Assembly: GCA_947627335.1 (NCBI GenBank)
Contig: CANQVQ010000006.1
Span: 1 to 26,900, forward strand
DNA length: 26,900 nucleotides
Source of the DNA: an uncultured Clostridia bacterium
GTDB lineage: Bacteria > Bacillota > Clostridia > Oscillospirales > CAG-382
Direction: 5' to 3'
The position numbers and the translations under genes are program-made. Shown piece by piece: positions 1 through 6,383 of this stretch. Positions within the stretch are counted from its first letter, which is position 1, and each line of letters begins with the position of its first letter. The notes below the pieces were generated by a model. It was not told the origin of the DNA, searched no databases, and saw only the letters and a program-made list of their open reading frames with translations.

Positions 1-2
1 GT

Positions 3-452
3 GTGACCGAGGACGAGGCGTCGTCGCTTCGCACCGCGTTGGAGAACGCGAGCGGTTCGGTCGGGGACAGCCGGATCGGCGCGGACGCGCTCGCCGCTCT
101 GCGGGACGCGATCTCCGCACTCGCGGACGGAAAAGCAAGGACGGTACTGGAAAACGACCTGCTCTACGCCGAACGGATCGTCTGCGCCACCTACAAGGTC
201 GGTCGCGACGCACTGACCGGCGAACTGACCCTCCCGGAAGGGGAGCCGTATACGCCGCCCCCGGAAGAGGAGGAACCCTCCGAAACGCCCGAAGCCTCCG
301 AACCGTCGGAGCAGACGGCGGAAGAGAGCGGCGACGAATCGTCCGCCGGTCCCGCGACGGGCTGGATCGTGCTGGCGATCGTCCTCGCGGTCGCAGCGGT
401 CGCGCTGATCGCGGTCGCGGTCGTGCTGGTCGTCCGCAGAAAGAAGCAGTGA
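3..452 (+). CDS. C-terminal part of a membrane-anchored surface protein (5' truncated)
   Basis: The reading frame is open from the window edge, so this is probably the tail of a longer protein; the GTG at position 3 could be a start but has no visible ribosome binding site inside the window. The visible 149 residues comprise a helical segment (about 1-65), a low-complexity Glu/Pro/Ser linker (about 78-118), and one hydrophobic helix (about 121-144) followed by the basic tail RRKKQ. This layout (ectodomain, acidic wall-spanning stalk, single membrane helix, positive cytoplasmic end) is typical of Gram-positive surface proteins anchored by a C-terminal helix. There is no LPxTG-type sorting signal before the helix. 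The next gene starts 4 bases after the stop, so the two are probably co-transcribed. Function unknown. Confidence 0.6.
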   Translation: MTEDEASSLRTALENASGSVGDSRIGADALAALRDAISALADGKARTVLENDLLYAERIVCATYKVGRDALTGELTLPEGEPYTPPPEEEEPSETPEASEPSEQTAEESGDESSAGPATGWIVLAIVLAVAAVALIAVAVVLVVRRKKQ

Positions 453-456
453 CGCC

Positions 457-1260
457 GTGCGTTCGCGAACGCTCGCGCCGGACCTGACGCGAGTCAGCCT
501 GTCGTTCGGGCGGAAGCTGCGCGGGGAGGTGCGCATCGCGTTCCTCTCCGACCTGCACGGGGAGTCCTACGGGGCGTCCCAAAGCGGTCTGTTCCTGCCG
601 ATTCGGTCCTTTTCGCCGGATCTGGTGATCTTCGGCGGGGACACGTTCGACGAGCGGGTCGCGTGGGGGATCGCGACGGAAACCCTGCGGCTGTCCGCCG
701 CGCATTGGGCGACCTTTTTCACCCCCGGCAACCACGAAGTCAAAACCGGGCGGGCGGACGAGATCAAGCGTACCGCCGCGTTCGCCGGCGCGACCGTTCT
801 GGCGGGGAAGTGCGTGCGGTTTCGGGCGCACGGAAGCACGCTGCTGCTCTGCGGCGTGGAGGACCCGCTTCGGCAGGAATCCCTCCACCGTGCCCAGCTC
901 CACGCGGCGCAGGCGGAAATCGACCCGGACTGCTGTTCCATCCTCATTACCCACCGCCCGGAGCGGGAAAAATCCTACTGCTCCGCAAGACCCGGATTCG
1001 ACCTGCTTTTGACCGGACACGCCCACGGCGGACAATGGCGGTTCCCGCCGCTGAAAAACGGCTTTTTCGCCCCGGATCAAGGGCTGTTCCCGGCGTTCTC
1101 CGGCGGTCTGCGCCCGACGGCGACCGGGTACCACCTGTGCAGTCGCGGCTTGGCGCGGCACAATACGCGTGTCCCGCGCATCGGCAACCGCCCCGAACTG
1201 ATCCTGCTGACGCTCTGCCCGGGGAATGCGCCCCCGTCCTGCATCACGTTTTCCCCATAA
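457..1260 (+). CDS. Calcineurin-like metallophosphoesterase (YkuE/YaeI-like)
   Basis: 267 aa. It carries the full dinuclear-metal motif set of calcineurin-like phosphoesterases in order: SDLHG (D32, H34), GGD (D62), GNHE (N92, H93), THRPE (H166) and GHAHGGQ (H188, H190). The GHAHGGQ ending and overall length match the YkuE/YaeI group, which acts on membrane-linked or lipid phosphate substrates, but the N-terminal membrane helix usual in that group is not seen here. The start is a GTG 4 bases after the upstream stop, with only a weak AAGAAG-like ribosome binding site, which suggests translational coupling. The first metal motif begins at about residue 31, so a much later start would break the fold. 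tyrS follows after 19 bases. The substrate cannot be deduced. Confidence 0.85.
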   Translation: MRSRTLAPDLTRVSLSFGRKLRGEVRIAFLSDLHGESYGASQSGLFLPIRSFSPDLVIFGGDTFDERVAWGIATETLRLSAAHWATFFTPGNHEVKTGRADEIKRTAAFAGATVLAGKCVRFRAHGSTLLLCGVEDPLRQESLHRAQLHAAQAEIDPDCCSILITHRPEREKSYCSARPGFDLLLTGHAHGGQWRFPPLKNGFFAPDQGLFPAFSGGLRPTATGYHLCSRGLARHNTRVPRIGNRPELILLTLCPGNAPPSCITFSP

Positions 1261-1279
1261 AAAAGCGAGGTAACCAAAC

Positions 1280-2506
1280 ATGACACTATACGAAGAACTC
1301 CAGTGGCGCGGTCTGATCGACAACATCTCCGACCCCGCCCTGATCGAAAAGCTCAACGAAGGCGGAATGACCTTCTACATCGGCACCGACCCGACGGCGG
1401 ACAGCCTGCACCTCGGGCATTATTCCTCCTTCCTTATCACGCGGCGGCTCGCTGCGGCGGGACACCACCCGATCATTCTCGTCGGCGGTGCGACCGGACT
1501 CGTCGGCGACCCACGCGGCACGGTCGAACGGGAGCTTTCCCACAAGGAAACGGTGTTCCGCAACTTTGAAGCGCTCAAGGCGCAGGTGCAGCAGTTGTTC
1601 CCCTACCCCGTCGTCAACAACTACGACTGGATCAAGGATATGACCGTTTTGGACTTCCTGCGCGACATCGGCAAATACATCGGCGTCGGCTATATGCTCA
1701 GTAAGGACCACATCAAGCGGCAGATGGAAAGCGGGATCTCCTACGCGGAATTTTCCTATATGCTGATCCAGGGGTACGATTTCAAGTTCCTTCACGAGCA
1801 CCACGGCGTGGACCTGCAGGTCGCCGGTTCCGACCAGTGGGGCAACATCACGACCGGCATCGAGCTGATCCGCAAGACCACCGGGGACACGGTCTACGCC
1901 CTGACCATGCCGCTGATCACCGATTCGCAGGGCAATAAGTTCGGCAAATCCGAAGGCAACGCCGTCTGGCTGGACCGCAGCAAGACCAGCCCGTATGAAC
2001 TGTACCAGTTCCTGCTCAACGTCGAGGACGTCATGGCGGTCCCGTACCTGAAACTGCTGACCTTCCTGTCCCGCGAGGAGATCGAGGACGTCGAACGGCG
2101 GCACAACGCCGAACCGCACCTCCGTCTGGCGCAGAAAGCGCTCGCGAAGGCGATCGTCACCGACCTGCACGGCGAAGAAGCGTACGCAGAAGCGGTCCGC
2201 ATCAGCGAACAGCTCTTTTCGGGCGACATTCGCTCCATTCCGCCGCACGACCTGCTCGCCGGGCTGAAAAACGTCCCGCATTTCACGGTTTCCGAGGGGA
2301 GCCGCCTGCTCGACGTGCTCAAGGCGGGCGGGGTCGCCTCGTCCAACCGCGAAGCGAACGAGTTCCTGAACGCCGGGGCGATCTCGCTCAACGGCGACCC
2401 GGAAAAGGACGGCAGCCGCACCCTGACGCGTGCCGACGCGATCGACGGGCAGTTCCTCGTCCTGCGTCGCGGCAAGAAGAAGTACTACGTCGCTACGTTC
2501 GCGTAA
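1280..2506 (+). CDS. tyrS: Tyrosyl-tRNA synthetase
   Basis: 408 aa, the usual length for bacterial TyrRS; it charges tRNA-Tyr with tyrosine in the cytoplasm. The class I HIGH-type motif is HLGH (44-47) after GTDPTADSL, the KMSKS-type loop is KFGKS (220-224), and the tyrosine pocket region reads QVAGSDQWGN. An S4-type RNA-binding domain occupies about residues 342-402 (VLKAGGVASSNREANEFLNAGAI region). The ATG is preceded by an AGCGAGGT-type ribosome binding site inside the 19-base gap after the phosphoesterase gene. Many Firmicutes tyrS genes have a T-box leader; here there is no room for one directly upstream. A strong terminator follows 21 bases after the stop. Confidence 0.97.
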   Translation: MTLYEELQWRGLIDNISDPALIEKLNEGGMTFYIGTDPTADSLHLGHYSSFLITRRLAAAGHHPIILVGGATGLVGDPRGTVERELSHKETVFRNFEALKAQVQQLFPYPVVNNYDWIKDMTVLDFLRDIGKYIGVGYMLSKDHIKRQMESGISYAEFSYMLIQGYDFKFLHEHHGVDLQVAGSDQWGNITTGIELIRKTTGDTVYALTMPLITDSQGNKFGKSEGNAVWLDRSKTSPYELYQFLLNVEDVMAVPYLKLLTFLSREEIEDVERRHNAEPHLRLAQKALAKAIVTDLHGEEAYAEAVRISEQLFSGDIRSIPPHDLLAGLKNVPHFTVSEGSRLLDVLKAGGVASSNREANEFLNAGAISLNGDPEKDGSRTLTRADAIDGQFLVLRRGKKKYYVATFA

Positions 2507-2527
2507 ACGAAAAGAATTTTCTTCCCG

Positions 2528-2562
2528 ACGGTCCTGCCAAACGTGCGGCAGGACCGTTTTTT
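2528..2562 (+). terminator. Intrinsic terminator after tyrS
   Basis: Perfect 11-bp inverted repeat, ACGGTCCTGCC (2528-2538) and GGCAGGACCGT (2547-2557), with an 8-nt loop and a run of six T (2557-2562). It ends the transcript containing the phosphoesterase and tyrS and separates it from the sigma-factor gene. Confidence 0.93.
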
Positions 2563-2652
2563 CAAAAAATTCCCTATCCGATCCCCTCTTTTCGACACTA
2601 TAGGGGTTGTGATCATGATCGCAAAGAATTTTCCGAAAAGGAGCGCACGGAA

Positions 2653-4224
2653 ATGGACGGCAACGACATCCTGCCCTACGTGGAACCGATCTACCGCTTT
2701 TGCCGCAGACGGCTGTACAACCGAAGCGACGCCGAGGACCTCGCGAGCGAAATTCTCTGCCACATTTTGGCGGGAATGCAAAAATACCGCATCGAATCGC
2801 TCGACGCATGGGTCTGGCGGGTCGCGCACAACCGCTATGCGCGGTTCATCGACGCGCAGAATCGGACGCGCATGGTGCTGTCGGAGGTCGATCCGTCCGA
2901 TATGCCCGCATACGACGACCCGGCGGAAGCGGCGGAAACGGAACATACCTTTGAAACGGTTTTCCGCTCGCTGCACACGCTGTCCGCCGCGTACCGCGAC
3001 CTGTTTGTGGACCACTACATCGACGAACTGTCCGTCAAAGCGCTTTCGGAAAAATACGCCCTCCCGGAATCCACGGTAAAGTGGCGGTTGAACGTGGGAC
3101 GGCAACGAATCAGAGAAAGGATCGACGAAAACGCAATGGAAAAGATTTACAAATGCATCAATTGGAACACCCGCGCCTGCAACGGCTCGATGGACCCCGA
3201 CCAGTACCTGCACACGCAGCTCGCACGGGCGATCTGCCAAGCGGCGTATGACGAACCGCTGACGATCGAGGAGATCAGCCTCGCCACGGGGATCCCCGCC
3301 CTCTACATCGAGGACGAACTGCCGCGCCTTCTGTACGGGGAGGCCGTGTGCAAAATCGGCAAAAACTATGCGACGAACTTCATTATCTCCCGCCTGCGGG
3401 ACCGCAAAACGGTCGAAACCATTTCGGAAGCGTCCGTAAAGGCGCTCGCGGACCGGATGGAGGAGCTGTTCCGGGAAAAAGCCGAAGCGGTGCGCCGCAT
3501 GAACTTCTGCGGGCATGACTTCGGAATGGAACGGCTCGGACATCTGCTGGTCCCCTACCTGCTGCGCCGCAAAATCGCCACGCTGAAAAACGAACGGTTG
3601 CATCTGGGAAACGGACCCTGCCCGCCCCGCAAGGACGGCGGCTACGGTTGGTTCATCGTGCAGGAAACCGCCGACGAACGCGAATGCGTATACGATTACG
3701 CCGCAGGCTGTAATGTTTCCGGCGATGACAGCGGCGGCAAGGGTCCGACGCCGGGACACTACTACTATTATTGGATCGGAAAATACCTTAACGATTGCTG
3801 GCTCTGCGCCAACGGGCATTTTCCCCAAGCGGACGGCAGTCTGCAAACGACCGACTTCACGGACGAAGAACTCGCGTCCCTCCTGCAAAAAGGATTCGCC
3901 GTCAAAACCGGGAACGGCTTCCGCTGGAACGTCGCCGGGTTTACAGAGGCGCAGTTCGCACAGTTTACCGCCCTGTTCGACCTCGGCGACCGATCGGACG
4001 AGACGCTTCTGCGCTGGATCCGCTCCGTGCGGGACGCGTTCGCGTCGTTCGTCCCGAAACGGCTGGATGGACAGATCAACCAGTGGGTTTCAAGCTATCT
4101 GTCCGGTCTTGCGGGGCAGGTTACGGAAGAACTGATCCGCAGGGGCGTCCTGCGGGGACCGCAGCCGGACCACCCGCTCACCGACGGCATCTTCTACATC
4201 GCGGGGAAGTACATCGACCCGTAA
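2653..4224 (+). CDS. ECF-type sigma-70 factor with a long C-terminal extension
   Basis: 523 aa. The first ~160 residues are an ECF sigma factor: region 2 at about 12-73 (RSDAEDLASEILCHI; DAWVWRVAHNRYARF) and region 4 at about 105-157 (TLSAAYRDLFVDHYI; the helix-turn-helix ALSEKYALPESTVKWRL). Ordinary ECF factors stop there; this one continues for about 360 residues. Residues ~185-250 look like a winged-helix/HTH segment (LTIEEISLATGIPALYIEDEL), and residues ~270-523 form an unrecognised domain with a CWLCANGH cluster (C382, C385, H389) and a Tyr-rich stretch (HYYYYW). The ATG has an AAAAGGAG ribosome binding site about 9 bases upstream. No anti-sigma gene lies next to it, so the extension may itself control sigma activity (inference). 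No convincing housekeeping promoter is visible upstream. It converges with the ABC operon at a shared terminator. Confidence 0.88.
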   Translation: MDGNDILPYVEPIYRFCRRRLYNRSDAEDLASEILCHILAGMQKYRIESLDAWVWRVAHNRYARFIDAQNRTRMVLSEVDPSDMPAYDDPAEAAETEHTFETVFRSLHTLSAAYRDLFVDHYIDELSVKALSEKYALPESTVKWRLNVGRQRIRERIDENAMEKIYKCINWNTRACNGSMDPDQYLHTQLARAICQAAYDEPLTIEEISLATGIPALYIEDELPRLLYGEAVCKIGKNYATNFIISRLRDRKTVETISEASVKALADRMEELFREKAEAVRRMNFCGHDFGMERLGHLLVPYLLRRKIATLKNERLHLGNGPCPPRKDGGYGWFIVQETADERECVYDYAAGCNVSGDDSGGKGPTPGHYYYYWIGKYLNDCWLCANGHFPQADGSLQTTDFTDEELASLLQKGFAVKTGNGFRWNVAGFTEAQFAQFTALFDLGDRSDETLLRWIRSVRDAFASFVPKRLDGQINQWVSSYLSGLAGQVTEELIRRGVLRGPQPDHPLTDGIFYIAGKYIDP

Positions 4225-4241
4225 CGCACGCCCTGCATACG

Positions 4242-4278
4242 AAAAATACCGTGGACCATTCGATCCACGGTATTTTTT
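4242..4278. terminator. Bidirectional intrinsic terminator
   Basis: Perfect 14-bp inverted repeat, arms 4242-4255 and 4264-4277, loop of 8 nt. The arms begin with A5 and end with T6, so a U-tract follows the hairpin on either strand. It lies 18 bases after the sigma-factor stop (plus) and 38 bases after the last permease stop (minus), and fits both convergent transcripts. Confidence 0.92.
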
Positions 4279-4316
4279 GATAATCGTTTGACCGTTTGCA
4301 CGGCGACCCGCAGGGA

Positions 4317-5378
4317 TCAGCCGGTGATACCCGAACGCTCGACGCCTTCGATCATCGTACGCTGCGTGAACAGGTACAGAACGATCAGCGGGGCGAGGAT
4401 CAGCAGACCGCTGGTATTGCGGATTGCCGATTCGAACGCGTTCTTCGCCGCATACTCCGTATCCAGAACCGTCGGGATCTTGATGATGTCCGGCAGCAGG
4501 ACGTCGGAGTTGGTGGTATAGAACAGGTTCGTGTAGAACATATCCGACCACTGCCATGCGAACGCGAACATGAAGATCGTGACCAGCATCGTCGTCGACA
4601 TCGGAAGAATGATCTTCATGAACGTCTTGAAAACGCTCGCACCGTCCACATACGCGGCTTCCTCCAACTCGTCCGGGACGTTGTTGAAGTACTGTCGCAT
4701 GATGTAGATAAACAGACCGTTCTTTAGCCCCAGACACGTCAGGGACATGATCGCCAGGGGCCAGTTCGTGTTCAAGAGGTTAAACCCTCGCCAGGAACCG
4801 CCGAACAGGCTGCTGATCCCGCCTCCGATCCCCCATATGTCGAAGTAGCGGAACTTCATGAACAGGGACAACTGCAAGGTTTCGTGCGGCACGATCATCG
4901 TGAAGATGACCAGCGTGAACAGCAGTTTGCGGAAACGGAACTTGAATTTCGCGAACCCGTACCCGACGAACGTACACGCGAGCATCTGGAACGTCGCGCA
5001 CATCAGCGCGAGCATCGACGAATTGAGCAACGCCGTGAAGTAGGAGTTGTTTTCAATGATCGCCTTGTAGGTGTCCAGCGTCGGATACTTCGCGATGATG
5101 ATGACCGTCACGTCGACGAAATCCTCTCTGCTCATGAAGGACGAGAAGATCTTCGACAGATACGGGAACAGGATGACGTAGGAAAGACCGATCAAAAGCA
5201 CCAGGCGGAAGATCGCCAGCCCCAATTTCTTGAGGAAGTACAGCGTGCAGTACTTGTACCGGATCAGCATCCAGAAAGGCAGTTTATCCCGCGCTTTGAT
5301 GCGCTGGATGGCTTCCTCTTTCTTTTGCTGCTGCCGCAGCGCACGAAGCTCGCGCTTGCTCATTGTTGTGGAATCCAT
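4317..5378 (-). CDS. Carbohydrate ABC transporter permease, MalG/LplC-type (second pair)
   Basis: 353 aa inner-membrane permease of the binding-protein-dependent sugar transporter family (CUT1-like, MalG side). The cytoplasmic EAA loop that contacts the ATPase is EEAAYVDGASVFKTFMKI (from about 239), followed by LPMS. Hydrophobic helices are seen at about 53-72, 113-143, 151-168, 205-225, 262-280 and 325-341. The N-terminus carries a basic, Arg/Lys/Gln-rich cytoplasmic extension of about 40 residues, longer than in MalG. The ATG has AAAGGAGGGG about 9 bases upstream; a second Met at residue 6 is an alternative. It is the last gene of the operon, 15 bases after its partner permease and 38 bases before a terminator. 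No ATPase gene accompanies it. Confidence 0.9.
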   Translation of the reverse strand: MDSTTMSKRELRALRQQQKKEEAIQRIKARDKLPFWMLIRYKYCTLYFLKKLGLAIFRLVLLIGLSYVILFPYLSKIFSSFMSREDFVDVTVIIIAKYPTLDTYKAIIENNSYFTALLNSSMLALMCATFQMLACTFVGYGFAKFKFRFRKLLFTLVIFTMIVPHETLQLSLFMKFRYFDIWGIGGGISSLFGGSWRGFNLLNTNWPLAIMSLTCLGLKNGLFIYIMRQYFNNVPDELEEAAYVDGASVFKTFMKIILPMSTTMLVTIFMFAFAWQWSDMFYTNLFYTTNSDVLLPDIIKIPTVLDTEYAAKNAFESAIRNTSGLLILAPLIVLYLFTQRTMIEGVERSGITG

Positions 5379-5393
5379 TTCTCTGCCCCTCCT

Positions 5394-6380
5394 TTACGTA
5401 TCGCGTTTCTGGTAGAATACATATCCGCCCATGATCGCCGCGACAAGCAGTAAGATCAGGATGATCACCAGGAAATACATCCACGCCATAGCTGTTGATT
5501 GCACCTGACCGTCAGCCTCCCCGCTGTAGACGCTGTTGATCAAGTTCATCATTTCGTTCTCCTTTGATGTAAAGGAGTCGATAACGGTATAGACCGCGTT
5601 GACAAGGATCATCGGGCTGATCATCGGGAAGGTGATCTTCCAGAAGATCTCCCAGGTCGTCGCCCCGTCCATCTGACAGGACTCGTAGATCGCCGGCGAA
5701 ACCGACTGCAGACCGGCAAGGAAGATCATGATCTGTACGCCGGACTTATTGACGATGTCGTAAACGCTATTGGCGATGCCGACGACGTACTCGACCAGTT
5801 CCCGCCCGATCGCCATACCTTGGAAGTACCTCGCCACGTCCATGACGGAGATGAATGCGTTCGAGTCCTCCTGCGCACCGCCGCCGGCTGCGCTGGTCCC
5901 GTTGCCGCCGGTAGCGATCTGCCCCATGGCGTCCGCCAACTGGTCCTGCGTTTCGATGTACTCGATGATACCGGTCGAAACGATGACCGGGATGAAGAAA
6001 ATCGCACGGAAGATCGCACGTCCGCGCATCTTCTGGTTCAGCAGCACCGCCACGAACAGCGAGAAGATGACGATCGCGGGAACGTTGAACAGGAGCTCCC
6101 CGATGCTGCCCCACAACGTCTGGACGAACGTGGTGTGTTCAAACAACGCGTAGCGGTAGTTCGCCCAGCCGACCATCTCCAGTTGGTACCCGGTAGATTC
6201 ATAATGGATCTTGCCGAACGAGAATTGCAGGGACTCGACGATCATCGGCAGGTAGATCAGCACAAAGCCGATAAGGAACGGGGCAATGAAGAGCCAGCCG
6301 TTTCTCCCCTTCGCCTTATCCAGCGATTTTCCTTTGCGCTTCGTCGAGACCTTCCGATCTAACTGTTTGGTTTTCGTCAT
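5394..6380 (-). CDS. Sugar ABC transporter permease, MalF/LplB-type (second pair)
   Basis: 328 aa membrane permease, the MalF-side partner of the permease encoded just downstream. The EAA loop begins YESCQMDGATTWEIFWKI (about 232) and ends TFPM. After a basic N-terminus (about 1-26) come hydrophobic helices at about 29-50, 88-115, 122-140, 215-232, 253-270 and 300-322. Between the third helix and the next is a long hydrophilic loop (about 145-210) with a Gly/Ala-rich run (ATGGNGTSAAGGGAQ), bulkier than in ordinary sugar permeases. The ATG has GGGGAGG about 8 bases upstream, within the end of the DUF5696-like gene, whose stop is 3 bases away, suggesting coupled translation. Confidence 0.88.
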   Translation of the reverse strand: MTKTKQLDRKVSTKRKGKSLDKAKGRNGWLFIAPFLIGFVLIYLPMIVESLQFSFGKIHYESTGYQLEMVGWANYRYALFEHTTFVQTLWGSIGELLFNVPAIVIFSLFVAVLLNQKMRGRAIFRAIFFIPVIVSTGIIEYIETQDQLADAMGQIATGGNGTSAAGGGAQEDSNAFISVMDVARYFQGMAIGRELVEYVVGIANSVYDIVNKSGVQIMIFLAGLQSVSPAIYESCQMDGATTWEIFWKITFPMISPMILVNAVYTVIDSFTSKENEMMNLINSVYSGEADGQVQSTAMAWMYFLVIILILLLVAAIMGGYVFYQKRDT

Positions 6381-6383
6381 ACT

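Noticed and set aside
1261..1279. T-box leader for tyrS
   Set aside because: Only 19 bases separate tyrS from the upstream gene, and no T-box or specifier hairpin is visible.
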